Shown: positions 14,550-23,760, counted from the stretch's first letter. The stretch: DNA of 32,956 bases from Bacteroidales bacterium (GCA_017649945.1 JAGCFU010000019.1:1-32956); one strand, 5' to 3'. The notes: a model not told the origin generated them from the sequence alone. Made by a program: numbers and translations.

Positions 14550-16823
14550 ATGTATCTGATAGTCAATAAGAAAGAATTAGCGCAGGACACCTTTATGATG
14601 GAAATCGAGGCTCCTCGTCTCTCAAGAGCGGCTCTCCCGGGGCAGTTCCTGATTATTAAAATGACAGAAAAAGCTGAGCGTATCCCGCTCACAATCAGCG
14701 ACAACGACCCTTGGAACGGCACTGTGACGATTGTTTTCAAGGCTATCGGAAAATCGACACAAGAGATGGCGAAATACAAAGTCGGTGACACCTTCCTCGA
14801 TGTTGTAGGCCCTCTCGGACGTCCTTCAGAGTTCATCCACATGTCGTATGAGGAGCGTAAGACAAAACGTTACGTCTTTATCGGTGGCGGCGTGGGTATA
14901 GCCCCAATCTTCCCGCAGGTGAAATGGTTGTATCATAACGGAGTGAAAGCCGACGTAATCATCGGTGCCCGTACGCACAGCCTCCTCGTCTACGAAGATG
15001 AGCTCTCGTCAATGTCAAATCTTTACGTCACCACAGATGACGGCACTTCAGAATATAAAGGTCTCGTCACCGATATGCTGCAACGTCTTGTTGACCAAGG
15101 CAATCACTACGACGAATGCATCGCCATTGGCCCGATGATTATGATGAAGTTTGTGTGCCAGCTTGCACAGAAACTCAACATCAAATGTACCGTGTCAATG
15201 AACGCTTTGATGGTCGACGGTACCGGTATGTGCGGCGCCTGCCGTATCAGCGTGGGCGGACAGACTAAGTTTACCTGCGTCGATGGCCCTGAGTTCGACG
15301 GCGCAAAAGTCGACTTCGCTGAGGCAATGAAACGCCAGTCGATGTACAACAACGTGGTCGAGCACAAACAGCTTGAAAACGAAGAGAAAGCCGAAGGCCA
15401 TAAATGTCATGTCGGTGGCATCCTCGACGAGCCTCGCGACAAGAAACATCGTGTGAAGATAACAGAACAAGACCCGCTCGTACGTGCTCATAACTTTGAT
15501 GAGGTCTGCCTTGGCTACACAGCCGACGAAGCCATCGTGGAGGCACAGCGCTGTCTGCAATGCGGCCGTCCTCAGTGTGTCACGGGTTGCCCGGTAAATA
15601 TCAACATCCCTGGATTTGTGAAAAAAGTGGCAGAAGGCGACTTCCTCGGTGCAGCTCAGATCATTGACGAAGACTCTGCGTTGCCGGCAGTGTGCGGCCG
15701 TGTGTGCCCTCAGGAGACACAGTGCGAAGGCAAGTGCGTGATGGGAGTGAAGTTCGAGCCTATCGCCATCGGAAAACTCGAGCGTTTCGTGGGCGACTGG
15801 TCACGCGAGAACAATATCAACCTTGTAAAACCTATCAAGAAGAACGGTAAACGTGTCGCTGTCATCGGTTCAGGTCCTTCAGGCTTGACATGCGCAAAAG
15901 AATTGCTCGTGAAAGGCTACGATGTCACGGTGTTCGAAGCTTTGCATGAGTTCGGAGGCGTGTTGGCTTACGGTATCCCATCGTTCCGTCTGCCTAAAGA
16001 GACCGTCGTACGTCATGAGGTCGAGAACGTGATGCGTCTCGGAGGCCATTTCTTCAAAGACGTGGTCATCGGGCGTACAGCATCAATCGAATCATTGATG
16101 AAAGACGAGCATTTCGATGCAGTGTTCATCGGCTCAGGCGCTGGTTTGCCTAAGTTTATGAACATCCCGGGCGAGAACCTCTGCGGTGTCGTCTCGGCAA
16201 ATGAGTTCTTGACAAGAAATAACCTGTTGTTCGCATATAAAGAAGGTTATGAGACACCTAACTACGTAGGTAAGAAGGTGGCTGTCGTAGGTGGCGGTAA
16301 CGTCGCTATGGATGCCGCCCGTACTGCCTTGCGTCTTGGCGCTGAAGTGCATATCGTTTACCGTCGTTCGGAGGCTGAGCTTCCGGCACGTGCCGAAGAG
16401 GTGCATCACGCCAAGGAAGAAGGCATACAGTTCGACCTTCTCTGCAACCCTGTTGAGATTCTCGGCAACGAAGAAGGCTGGGTCAACGGCATGAAGTGTG
16501 TGAGAATGGGACTCGGCGAGCCTGATGCATCGGGTAGAAGACGTCCTGTCGAAATCAAAGGCTCCGAGTTTGTCCTCGATGTCGACATGGTCATCATGGC
16601 ACTTGGTACATCACCTAACCCGTTGATTTTCAGAACAACGCCGGGTTTGAACGCCGATAAACACGGATGTATCATCGCCAACGACAACGGTCGTACTACC
16701 CGTAACGGTGTTTACGCAGGTGGCGACGCCGTCAGCGGTGCAGCAACGGTGATCCTCGCCATGGGAGCCGGTAAGAAGGCTGCAAAGGCTATTGATGATT
16801 ACCTCCGAGGAGAGATGATGTAA
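14550..16823 (+). CDS. NfnA-NfnB fusion, ferredoxin-dependent NADH/NADPH transhydrogenase
   Basis: 757-aa fusion of two usually separate subunits. Residues 1-~285 are NfnA-like (DHODH electron-transfer/sulfide dehydrogenase beta): FAD/NAD region with GGGVGIAPIFPQVKWL and a [2Fe-2S] site D223-x4-Cys228-x2-Cys231-x11-Cys243, consistent with the unusual Asp plus three-Cys ligation known for NfnA. Residues ~290-757 are NfnB/GltD-like: CLQCGRPQCVTGCP and CGRVCPQETQCEGKC for [4Fe-4S] clusters, GSGPSGLTCAKEL for FAD, GGGNVAMDAARTALRLGA for NADP(H), and GVYAGGDAV near the end. Databases often name such fusions 'bifunctional DHODH B NAD-binding subunit/glutamate synthase', but no large glutamate synthase subunit is here. 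The inferred role is bifurcating NADPH formation from NADH and reduced ferredoxin, matching the nearby HydABC. Confidence 0.9.
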   Translation: MYLIVNKKELAQDTFMMEIEAPRLSRAALPGQFLIIKMTEKAERIPLTISDNDPWNGTVTIVFKAIGKSTQEMAKYKVGDTFLDVVGPLGRPSEFIHMSYEERKTKRYVFIGGGVGIAPIFPQVKWLYHNGVKADVIIGARTHSLLVYEDELSSMSNLYVTTDDGTSEYKGLVTDMLQRLVDQGNHYDECIAIGPMIMMKFVCQLAQKLNIKCTVSMNALMVDGTGMCGACRISVGGQTKFTCVDGPEFDGAKVDFAEAMKRQSMYNNVVEHKQLENEEKAEGHKCHVGGILDEPRDKKHRVKITEQDPLVRAHNFDEVCLGYTADEAIVEAQRCLQCGRPQCVTGCPVNINIPGFVKKVAEGDFLGAAQIIDEDSALPAVCGRVCPQETQCEGKCVMGVKFEPIAIGKLERFVGDWSRENNINLVKPIKKNGKRVAVIGSGPSGLTCAKELLVKGYDVTVFEALHEFGGVLAYGIPSFRLPKETVVRHEVENVMRLGGHFFKDVVIGRTASIESLMKDEHFDAVFIGSGAGLPKFMNIPGENLCGVVSANEFLTRNNLLFAYKEGYETPNYVGKKVAVVGGGNVAMDAARTALRLGAEVHIVYRRSEAELPARAEEVHHAKEEGIQFDLLCNPVEILGNEEGWVNGMKCVRMGLGEPDASGRRRPVEIKGSEFVLDVDMVIMALGTSPNPLIFRTTPGLNADKHGCIIANDNGRTTRNGVYAGGDAVSGAATVILAMGAGKKAAKAIDDYLRGEMM

Positions 16824-16835
16824 TCATCAGTTAGT

Positions 16836-16907
16836 AGTTAGAAGTTAGCAGTTAGTAGTTGGGATTTTAAACTTCTCACTTCTAACTACTAACTTCTAAC
16901 TTTTTTT
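16836..16907 (+). terminator. Terminator built from inverted heptamer arrays
   Basis: Arms 16836-16858 and 16879-16901 pair over 23 nt with two or three mismatches, then T(7) follows. Each arm consists of 7-nt units (AGTTAGT/A/C on the left from 16829, ACTTCTA/ACTACTA on the right). It lies 13 nt after the nfnAB stop. Confidence 0.85.
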
Positions 16908-16939
16908 ATAAAAAATATTTCTATATCAAAAATAATTAC

Positions 16940-16947
16940 TACTTTTG
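16940..16947 (+). promoter_or_regulatory. -7 box before the cobalamin riboswitch
   Basis: TACTTTTG followed by CAATCG fits TAnnTTTG and places the transcript start at about 16954, just before the riboswitch. Confidence 0.65.
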
Positions 16948-16956
16948 CAATCGATT

Positions 16957-17109
16957 TTAGGTGTCCTTAAGTGGACTTAATAGGGAATCGGGTGAGAGCC
17001 CCGGACAGTTCCCGCTGCTGTAAACTCTCGCAGCGCCTGCAGATGTCACTGTTTATCCCATATAAACGGGAAGACGCCGGCGTAAGGAGTGAGTCAGAAG
17101 ACCTGCCTG
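16957..17109 (+). promoter_or_regulatory. Cobalamin (B12) riboswitch
   Basis: Recognisable by sequence: the GGTGTCC opening, AATAGGGAA, CGGGTGAGAGCCCCGGAC, the conserved AGTTCCCGCTGCTGTAA, and a B12 box GAGTCAGAAGACCTGCCTG at 17091-17109. It lies upstream of a BtuB-like receptor gene and would lower its expression when adenosylcobalamin is bound. No clear T-tract terminator follows in the 55 nt before the ATG, so translational control is more likely. Confidence 0.95.
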
Positions 17110-17164
17110 ATATCAAAGACATTTGAGACTTTCGGGATAAGAGTCGGTCAGAAATTCAGGTAAA

Positions 17165-19054
17165 ATGAAGAAATTGTTTGTATTACTGTTTCTTGTTGTT
17201 TCCTTTGCTGCTATGGCACAGGATACAATCATGCTACGCTCTGTCGAGGTCAGCGCCGATGCTATTCGGCAAAACCAGGCGGAGGCTGCGATGGAACGTA
17301 AGATGGACACCGCTCTGCTCAAACGTCTCAACACCATCACGATGTCGCAGCTGCTAATTCAGCACAGTCCCGTCTTCATCAAGACATACGGACCCGGTGG
17401 CGTGGCGACGGCATCGTTCAGAGGCACCACAGCAAGCCACACTCTCGTGTTGTGGAACGGCTTCCAACTCAACGCCCCGACACTTGGACAGGTCGACTTC
17501 AGCACCATCCCGGTATTCATGACGGAGCAGGTGAAGCTAAAATGGGGCAGCGGAACGTCGGCTAACAGCGGCGGACTCGGCGGGACGGTGAACATCGAAA
17601 ACGAAGAACATTTCGGCGAGGGCATGATCCTCGACTTGAAACAGACATACGGCAGTTTCAATTCTTTCGGCTCTTACATTACTGCCGGTTATTCATGGGC
17701 GAGTCATCTGGTGCGGGTGAAGGCTTATCGTACATCGAGCGATAACGACTTCGAGTACAACAACATAGGCTTGATTCCGCATCAGGTGATGAAGCAAAAA
17801 AAAGCTGATTTCGTCGACTACGGTATCATGCCGGAATACCAGTGGCGTTTCCGTAAGTCGCTGATAACCATTGTGTCGTGGAACCAGTGGAGCGACCGTA
17901 ACTGCCCTCAGATAATGCCTAACGTCAATAATTCAAACACAAAAGAATATACCGAAAACGGCTACTCACGCAACTTCATCTCGTATAAAACTTATTGGAA
18001 CACAGGTAAGATAGAGCTTAAATCGGCATATTTCTATGAGAAGCAGCATTATTATTTGCAGACATACGCCAGCAACGGCACTCCTGTGACGAACATTAAT
18101 TCCAAAAACGACGCCAATGTGCTTCATGAAATCGTGGATGTGAACCAGGATTTGTATAAGTCGTGGAAACTCAACGCGAAGGTGCAGCTTGACTACGAAC
18201 AGGTGACATCCAACAACTATAAAGGCATTAAAGACAGAAATACATTGTCGTTTTATGCCGCTTTGATGGGTAAGCTGTTGAAACCTATCGACTTACGTCT
18301 TACTTTGCGTAACGACTTGGTCGACTGGGAGTCTGCCGGTTTCTTCCCGACAGCGACGGTTTCCTATAGTTTTATCTATCTTAAAGGCTTGAAACTCAAC
18401 GTCGGATACAGTCATAACTACAGAACACCGAGTTTGAATGACCTTTACTGGAATCCTGGCGGCAATCCTGATTTGAAGCCTGAAAAAGGTCATACCGTCG
18501 ACGGAAATCTGGTTTATTCGATGAAAATCGGCGATTTCTCGCTCGAAAGCCAGTTCGGAATGTATTATTCTGAGATTTCCGACTGGATTCAGTGGGTGCC
18601 GACGACCTACAGATATTGGGTGCCTGAAAATGTCGCCACCGTCATCGCTTACGGCGTCGAGGCACATCTCAAAGTGAATTATAATATTTATAATTGGAAA
18701 TTCTCGGCTTCAGGCAATTATGTCTACAGCAACACCACTGATAAACGAGGTCTGCAGCTGATTTACATCCCGTTACATCATGCCAACGCCTTCGCGGAAC
18801 TGAGATGGAAGACGTGGAACTTGACATATACTATGGAGTATACAGGCGAGCGCAAGACATCCATGAATGCCAATGAATTCTATGGTTTTCGCCTTATGCC
18901 GTATACTTTGCATCATATATCGGTTGGAAAACAGATTAAAAAATTCAATATTGAATTTAAGGTAAATAATATTACAGATGAGGAATATATGGCTATACTT
19001 TGGCGCGCCATGCCCGGAAGAAGCTATGAAATAAGTTTAAGTTACAAATTATAA
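17165..19054 (+). CDS. btuB: BtuB-like TonB-dependent cobalamin receptor
   Basis: 629-aa outer-membrane receptor. The signal peptide ends at AMAQ. The plug domain (about 25-155) shows LLIQHSPVFIKTYGPGGVATASFRG, HTLVLWNGFQLNAPTLGQVDFSTIP and GSGTSANSGGLGGTVNIEN, all typical of TonB receptors. A 22-strand barrel is expected for the rest, with late motifs GYSHNYRTPSLNDLYWNPGG and LKPEKGHTVDGN, and it ends in a membrane-anchoring strand (YEISLSYKL). The assignment to cobalamin rests on the riboswitch directly upstream and the BtuG-like lipoprotein 10 nt downstream. Transport is energised by TonB, which is not in the window; neither are BtuCDF. Confidence 0.92.
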   Translation: MKKLFVLLFLVVSFAAMAQDTIMLRSVEVSADAIRQNQAEAAMERKMDTALLKRLNTITMSQLLIQHSPVFIKTYGPGGVATASFRGTTASHTLVLWNGFQLNAPTLGQVDFSTIPVFMTEQVKLKWGSGTSANSGGLGGTVNIENEEHFGEGMILDLKQTYGSFNSFGSYITAGYSWASHLVRVKAYRTSSDNDFEYNNIGLIPHQVMKQKKADFVDYGIMPEYQWRFRKSLITIVSWNQWSDRNCPQIMPNVNNSNTKEYTENGYSRNFISYKTYWNTGKIELKSAYFYEKQHYYLQTYASNGTPVTNINSKNDANVLHEIVDVNQDLYKSWKLNAKVQLDYEQVTSNNYKGIKDRNTLSFYAALMGKLLKPIDLRLTLRNDLVDWESAGFFPTATVSYSFIYLKGLKLNVGYSHNYRTPSLNDLYWNPGGNPDLKPEKGHTVDGNLVYSMKIGDFSLESQFGMYYSEISDWIQWVPTTYRYWVPENVATVIAYGVEAHLKVNYNIYNWKFSASGNYVYSNTTDKRGLQLIYIPLHHANAFAELRWKTWNLTYTMEYTGERKTSMNANEFYGFRLMPYTLHHISVGKQIKKFNIEFKVNNITDEEYMAILWRAMPGRSYEISLSYKL

Positions 19055-19064
19055 ATTTAAAATT

Positions 19065-20129
19065 ATGAAAAGAAAACTGTTATTATTGTGTTTTGCTATC
19101 GCAATAGCATTTGTTTCTTGCAGTAAAAAAGAATCTCATCATCCGTCACCGGCACCAACACCAACACCAGCGGCCAAAGGTCTTTTCATTTTGAATGAAG
19201 GCAATTATACGTATGCCAACGCGTCACTTTCATTTTATGATATTGATGCTGACACTGTCAGTAACAACCTGTTTTTCAAAGCGAATAATGCTCCTATTGG
19301 CGATGTCGGACAGTCGTTGACAAAGATTGGCGATGATTTGTATATCGTTGTTAATAACAGTAAATACATCTATAAAGTTGATGCGCAGACCATTGTTTAT
19401 AAAGCGAAAATTGAGGGCTTCACTTCTCCTAGATATATGCTTCCTGTAGGAAATGGCAAGGCTTACGTCTCTGATTTGGAGAGTCCGGGTTTGTGGTCGC
19501 TGAATCTTAATACATTGGAAAAAAGTTTTATCGAGACGGGCAACGCGACAGAGGCTATGGTTAAAATTGGTAACGAAGTTTTTGTCTCAAACTGGTCGAA
19601 TTACTATTTAAGTGAAGCTTCAAATAACACTATTCAAGTTATTGATTGTGAAAATGATACACTTGTTGCTGAGATTGAAATTGCTCCTGAGCCTAACGCT
19701 ATGGTTGTCGACAAGAACAACCATATCTGGGTCTCGTGTAGCGGTGCTTATGTAGAACCGGCTATCGTTTGCATCGACCCTGTCACACGTACTGTCATCC
19801 ATCGTTTCGACCTTTCTGCTGATAGCTATCCGAGTGGCATGGCAATCGACGGGACAGGGGAGAACGTCTTTTTCATGAACGGTGGCTACGGCACTTTGAA
19901 TGTTTACAAGATGTCGGTTGATGCCGCTCAACTCCCTGATACTCCGTTTATTACGGCGGAAGGGAAACTGTTCTACAACTTGAAAGTCAATCCGGAAAAT
20001 GGCGATGTCTACATTACCGACGCGAAAGATTACGTCAGCAACGGCGATTTGTTACGCTATTCAGCCGACGGCACTCTTATAGCGACAGCTTCACTTGGCA
20101 TAATCCCGAGCTATATGCTTTTCAATTAA
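19065..20129 (+). CDS. BtuG-like beta-propeller surface lipoprotein
   Basis: 354-aa lipoprotein with lipobox FVSC (Cys19), a charged SKKES stretch after it, and a proline-rich linker (PSPAPTPTPAA). The rest has the repeating short beta strands of a YncE-like propeller: KGLFILNEGNYTYANASLSFYD, DLYIVVNNSKYIYKVDA, YMLPVGNGKAYVSDL, EVFVSNWSNYYLSEA, NHIWVSCSGAY and GDVYITDAKDY. Being second in a riboswitch-controlled operon behind BtuB, it matches the BtuG class of Bacteroides, which caps BtuB and binds B12 tightly at the cell surface. The identity is inferred from fold and context; I did not verify the ligand residues. An ordinary YncE-like protein is the alternative. Confidence 0.82.
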   Translation: MKRKLLLLCFAIAIAFVSCSKKESHHPSPAPTPTPAAKGLFILNEGNYTYANASLSFYDIDADTVSNNLFFKANNAPIGDVGQSLTKIGDDLYIVVNNSKYIYKVDAQTIVYKAKIEGFTSPRYMLPVGNGKAYVSDLESPGLWSLNLNTLEKSFIETGNATEAMVKIGNEVFVSNWSNYYLSEASNNTIQVIDCENDTLVAEIEIAPEPNAMVVDKNNHIWVSCSGAYVEPAIVCIDPVTRTVIHRFDLSADSYPSGMAIDGTGENVFFMNGGYGTLNVYKMSVDAAQLPDTPFITAEGKLFYNLKVNPENGDVYITDAKDYVSNGDLLRYSADGTLIATASLGIIPSYMLFN

Positions 20130-20147
20130 TATAATCCTAATTTGCTC

Positions 20148-20184
20148 GAGCGCCGCGGCCGTACGGCCGCGGCGCTCATTTTTT
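20148..20184 (+). terminator. Terminator with a perfect 30-bp GC-rich palindrome
   Basis: Positions 20148-20177 read identically on both strands (GAGCGCCGCGG... around a central GTAC), and are followed by A and six T. It sits 18 nt after the btuG-like stop. The GC content is far above the surrounding intergenic DNA. Confidence 0.85.
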
Positions 20185-20227
20185 AATGGAGGCAGACTCT
20201 GCGAAATATAAGATTCGTGAAATAATA

Positions 20228-20255
20228 TTTTCTGCGTTTTCTGCGAGTTCTGCGT
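20228..20255. repeat. TTCTGCG repeat, copy 1, before the frd promoter
   Basis: Three spaced TTCTGCG units in 28 nt. The same 28 nt recur at 23682-23709 with two differences, and both copies end about 20 to 30 nt before a -7 box. Confidence 0.8.
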
Positions 20256-20274
20256 GTGAATAAGAATTTTTTTG

Positions 20275-20282
20275 TATTTTTG
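20275..20282 (+). promoter_or_regulatory. -7 box of frdCAB
   Basis: TATTTTTG preceded by a T-run and G. The frdC ATG lies 23 nt downstream. Confidence 0.7.
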
Positions 20283-20305
20283 TAGCATGTATTAAACATT
20301 TTAAA

Positions 20306-20959
20306 ATGGGCAAAAACGGTTTATCCTCAATCACTAAGAAACTGATAATGGCCATATCCGGCGCAGGTTTGGTGCTCTTTATGCTTTTTCACGGCGCTAT
20401 GAATGTCGTGTCGATAATCTCTCAGGACGGCTATCGCTGGATTTGCGAGTTCCTCGGCGCTAACTGGTATGCTCTCGTCGGCACGATGGGTCTCGCCGCT
20501 CTGATGGCACTGCATTTTATCTATGCTTTCGTTCTCTCGTACCAGAACTACAAGGCACGCGGACGCCAGCGTTATGCTGTCAACGAACGTCCTGAAGGCG
20601 TGTCATGGGCATCGAAAAACATGCTCGCAATAGGCGTGGTGGTGCTTTTCGGCCTCGTGTTTCATCTTTATGACTTCTGGGCGAAGATGCAGCTCGCTGA
20701 AATAAGAGGCAACGCACCCGTCGATGGCATCGACCAGATAAAGTTCATCTTCTCGAACAATTATTTCAGCATCATGTACCTGCTCTGGCTCGTCGCGATA
20801 TGGTTCCATCTCTCACACGGCATCGCCAGCGTAATGCAGTCGATAGGGTGGAACAACCTCGTGTGGAAACGCCGCATAGAAATCCTCGGTAGCTTCTTCG
20901 CAGCTATCATCGTAATGATGTTTATGTCAGTCGTAATTTATTATTGGTTAATAGTTTAG
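20306..20959 (+). CDS. frdC: Fumarate reductase/succinate dehydrogenase cytochrome b subunit
   Basis: 217-aa membrane anchor with five hydrophobic helices (about 12-32, 55-78, 105-128, 148-172, 190-215), as in the dihaem cytochrome b558 type of Wolinella and Bacteroidota. Histidines in or next to helices (LFHGAMN, ALHFIYAF, LVFHLYDFW, WFHLSHG) suit haem ligation. It anchors the catalytic FrdAB pair to the inner membrane and oxidises menaquinol. First gene of frdCAB; frdA starts 34 nt downstream. Bacteroidota genes are often named sdhC; in an anaerobe the direction is presumably fumarate reduction. Confidence 0.93.
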   Translation: MGKNGLSSITKKLIMAISGAGLVLFMLFHGAMNVVSIISQDGYRWICEFLGANWYALVGTMGLAALMALHFIYAFVLSYQNYKARGRQRYAVNERPEGVSWASKNMLAIGVVVLFGLVFHLYDFWAKMQLAEIRGNAPVDGIDQIKFIFSNNYFSIMYLLWLVAIWFHLSHGIASVMQSIGWNNLVWKRRIEILGSFFAAIIVMMFMSVVIYYWLIV

Positions 20960-20993
20960 AAATATTTACTTAAAGTGATACTTTAATATAAAA

Positions 20994-22928
20994 ATGGAAC
21001 TGAATTCAAAGATACCAAACGGTCCTTTATCGGAAAAATGGACGAAATATAAGACCGAGCAGAAACTCGTGAACCCTGCCAACAAACGTAAACTTGACAT
21101 CATCGTGATTGGCACGGGTCTGGCAGGCGCATCGGCTGCGGCTTCATTTGGCGAGATGGGTTTCAATGTCAAGGTGTTCTGCATCCAGGATAGTCCGCGT
21201 CGTGCCCACAGCATCGCTGCACAAGGCGGCATCAACGCTGCGAAGAACTATCCTAACGACGGCGACAGCGTGCAACGTCTGTTCAACGATACCATCAAAG
21301 GCGGCGACTACCGTGCACGTGAGGCTAACGTCTACCGTCTGGCGGAAGTCAGCAACAGCATCATCGACCAATGTGTCGCTCAAGGCGTGCCGTTTGCCCG
21401 TGACTACAGCGGACTGCTTGCGAACCGCTCATTCGGCGGCGCTCAGGTGTCAAGGACGTTTTATGCCAAGGGTCAGACCGGCCAACAGCTGCTTTTAGGC
21501 GCTTACGGGGCTCTTAGCAAGGAGATAGAGAAGGGGACCGTGAAAATGTATGCTCGCCGTGAGATGATGGATTTGGTGGTCGTTGAAGGCCGTGCACGCG
21601 GTGTTATTGTGAGAAACCTCGTCACCGGTGAGCTTGAACGTTATTCAGCTCATGCCGTAGTGATTGCTTCAGGTGGCTACGGACGCGTGTTTTTCCTCTC
21701 AACGAATGCAATGTCGTCAAACGGCTCCGCAATATGGCAGTGTTACAAAAAAGGCGCTTGCATGGCAAACCCTTGCTTCACACAGATTCACCCGACATGC
21801 ATACCTGTTCACGGTGACTATCAGTCGAAACTGACGCTGATGAGTGAGTCGCTGCGTAACGACGGACGTATCTGGGTGCCGAAAGACGCTGAGAAAGCCC
21901 GTCTTCTCCGTGAAGGCAAGATAAAAGCCACCGACATCCCTGAAGAGGAGCGCGATTACTATCTCGAACGTCGCTACCCGGCATTCGGAAACCTCGTGCC
22001 TCGTGATGTGGCGTCACGCGCAGCCAAAGAACGTTGCGACGCCGGATTCGGTGTGAATAACACTGGCCGCGCTGTATATCTCGACTTCAAAGAGGCGATA
22101 CAGCGTCTTGGACGTCAGGCAGTTGAGGAGAAATATGGCAACCTCTTCGAGATGTACGAACGTATAGTCGACGAGAACCCTTACGTAACCCCGATGATGA
22201 TTTATCCTGCCGTGCACTATACCATGGGCGGTCTCTGGGTCGATTATGAGCTTCAGACTACGGTGAAAGGTCTGTTCGCTGCCGGCGAGGCCAACTTCTC
22301 CGACCACGGAGCTAACCGTCTCGGCGCTTCAGCGCTGATGCAAGGCCTGTCTGACGGATATTTCGTGCTTCCTTACACCATGCAGAACTATCTCGCCGAC
22401 CAAATCAACGTGCCTCGTTTCCCGACCGACCTTCCGGAATTTGAAGAGGCGGAAAACGCTGTGCGTCAGAGGATTACAAAGATTTTGTCGATAAATGGCG
22501 ATACTACTGTCGATATGATTCACCGCCGTTTGGGACACATAATGTGGGAAAAAGTCGGCATGTCGCGCACCGAACAAAGCCTCAAAGAAGCTGTCGAAGA
22601 AATCCAGGCGTTAAGAAAAGAGTTCTGGCAAAAAGTGAAGGTTCCGAACGTCGATGGCATGAACACAGAGCTCGAAAAAGCTTTGCGTGTGGCCGATTTC
22701 CTTGAGATGGGAGAACTCATCGCTCGCGACGCTCTCATGCGCAACGAGTCATGTGGCGGTCATTTCCGTGCCGAATATCAGACTCCTGACGGCGAGGCCA
22801 TGCGTGATGACGAACATTACGCTTTCGTAGCGGCTTATGAGTTCCAAGGCGTTGATAATGAGCCGGTTCTTCATAAAGAAGAGCTCAAATTCGAGAATGT
22901 TGAATTGAAACAAAGAAATTACAAATAA
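20994..22928 (+). CDS. frdA: Fumarate reductase flavoprotein subunit
   Basis: 644-aa FAD subunit. [18 protein letters not shown] is the dinucleotide-binding motif, and [17 protein letters not shown] includes the histidine that binds FAD covalently in the family. Active-site segments [16 protein letters not shown] and [12 protein letters not shown] are present, and [30 protein letters not shown] is the second FAD-binding region. The C-terminal helical domain (from ~490) is complete. The stop overlaps the frdB start by one base (TAATG), indicating translational coupling. It catalyses fumarate to succinate in the cytoplasm using electrons from FrdB. Confidence 0.96.
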   Translation: MELNSKIPNGPLSEKWTKYKTEQKLVNPANKRKLDIIVIGTGLAGASAAASFGEMGFNVKVFCIQDSPRRAHSIAAQGGINAAKNYPNDGDSVQRLFNDTIKGGDYRAREANVYRLAEVSNSIIDQCVAQGVPFARDYSGLLANRSFGGAQVSRTFYAKGQTGQQLLLGAYGALSKEIEKGTVKMYARREMMDLVVVEGRARGVIVRNLVTGELERYSAHAVVIASGGYGRVFFLSTNAMSSNGSAIWQCYKKGACMANPCFTQIHPTCIPVHGDYQSKLTLMSESLRNDGRIWVPKDAEKARLLREGKIKATDIPEEERDYYLERRYPAFGNLVPRDVASRAAKERCDAGFGVNNTGRAVYLDFKEAIQRLGRQAVEEKYGNLFEMYERIVDENPYVTPMMIYPAVHYTMGGLWVDYELQTTVKGLFAAGEANFSDHGANRLGASALMQGLSDGYFVLPYTMQNYLADQINVPRFPTDLPEFEEAENAVRQRITKILSINGDTTVDMIHRRLGHIMWEKVGMSRTEQSLKEAVEEIQALRKEFWQKVKVPNVDGMNTELEKALRVADFLEMGELIARDALMRNESCGGHFRAEYQTPDGEAMRDDEHYAFVAAYEFQGVDNEPVLHKEELKFENVELKQRNYK

Positions 22929-23680
22929 TGAATATCACATTAAAAATCTGGCGTCAGCGCAATGCTTCTTCCAAAGGCAAGTTCGTTGAATATCAGTTAA
23001 ATGATGTCCCGGCAGAGGCCTCATTCTTGGAAATGTTGGATATTTTGAACGAGCAGCTTGTGTTGAAAGGCGACGACCCTGTCACCTTCGATCACGACTG
23101 TCGCGAGGGTATCTGCGGCGCCTGCGGATTATATATCAACGGACATCCTCATGGACGTTTCAAGAACACCACGACATGCCAGCTGCACATGCGTAAGTTC
23201 AAAGACGGCGACACCATCACCGTGGAGCCGTGGCGCTCAGAGGCATTCCCGATTATCAAGGATTTGATGGTCGACCGCTCGGCTCTCGACAAACTCATTC
23301 AGGCTGGTGGTTACATCTCCGTGCATACTGGAGGCGTGCCTGATGCCAACGCGATTCCAATCAACAAACATAACGCTGACCTGGCGATGGATGCCGCGTC
23401 ATGTATAGGATGCGGTGCTTGCGTGGCGGCATGTAAGAATGGTAGCGCCATGCTTTTCGTGGGTGCTAAGGTGTCGCAATTCGCGCTTCTTCCGCAAGGT
23501 CAGGTGGAGTCGGCAGACCGTGTGCAGAAAATGGTGGCCCGCATGGACGAACTCGGTTTCGGAAGCTGCTCAAACACCTACGCATGCCAGGCCGAATGCC
23601 CGAAAAACATCTCCGTGACGAACATCGCACGAATGAACAGACAATTCCTCGCCGCAAAGATATCAGAACCGCTAAAATAA
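22928..23680 (+). CDS. frdB: Fumarate reductase iron-sulfur subunit
   Basis: 250-aa subunit with three cluster sites: [2Fe-2S] ([15 protein letters not shown] with CQLHM), [4Fe-4S] ([14 protein letters not shown]) and the third site ([18 protein letters not shown]). It carries electrons from the cytochrome b subunit to FrdA. Length and order are normal for the Bacteroidota enzyme. It ends the frd operon; no obvious hairpin follows, only a TTCTGCG repeat and the next promoter. Confidence 0.96.
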   Translation: MNITLKIWRQRNASSKGKFVEYQLNDVPAEASFLEMLDILNEQLVLKGDDPVTFDHDCREGICGACGLYINGHPHGRFKNTTTCQLHMRKFKDGDTITVEPWRSEAFPIIKDLMVDRSALDKLIQAGGYISVHTGGVPDANAIPINKHNADLAMDAASCIGCGACVAACKNGSAMLFVGAKVSQFALLPQGQVESADRVQKMVARMDELGFGSCSNTYACQAECPKNISVTNIARMNRQFLAAKISEPLK

Positions 23681-23681
23681 A

Positions 23682-23709
23682 TTTCTGCGTTTTCTGCGAT
23701 TTCTACGTG
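23682..23709. repeat. TTCTGCG repeat, copy 2, before the glycosyltransferase promoter
   Basis: Starts right after the frdB stop and matches 20228-20255 at 26 of 28 positions. The distance to the following -7 box is 29 nt, against 19 nt at copy 1. Confidence 0.8.
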
Positions 23710-23738
23710 AGGTTTTTAATAAAAATTAAATTTTTTTG

Positions 23739-23746
23739 TATTTTTG
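23739..23746 (+). promoter_or_regulatory. -7 box of the glycosyltransferase gene
   Basis: TATTTTTG after T(7)G, followed by CA. It lies only 14 nt before the GTG start at 23761, giving a very short leader. Confidence 0.7.
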
Positions 23747-23760
23747 CAAAAACTAACGAA

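Noticed and set aside
14550-16823. Glutamate synthase small subunit or dihydroorotate dehydrogenase subunit as the main identity.
   Set aside because: Neither the large GltB subunit nor PyrD is adjacent, and the fused order with the Asp-Cys3 cluster site fits NfnA-NfnB.
23584-23760. N-terminal extension of the glycosyltransferase into frdB.
   Set aside because: The promoter box at 23739 and the conserved family start at GTG 23761 show that the extension is just an open frame.
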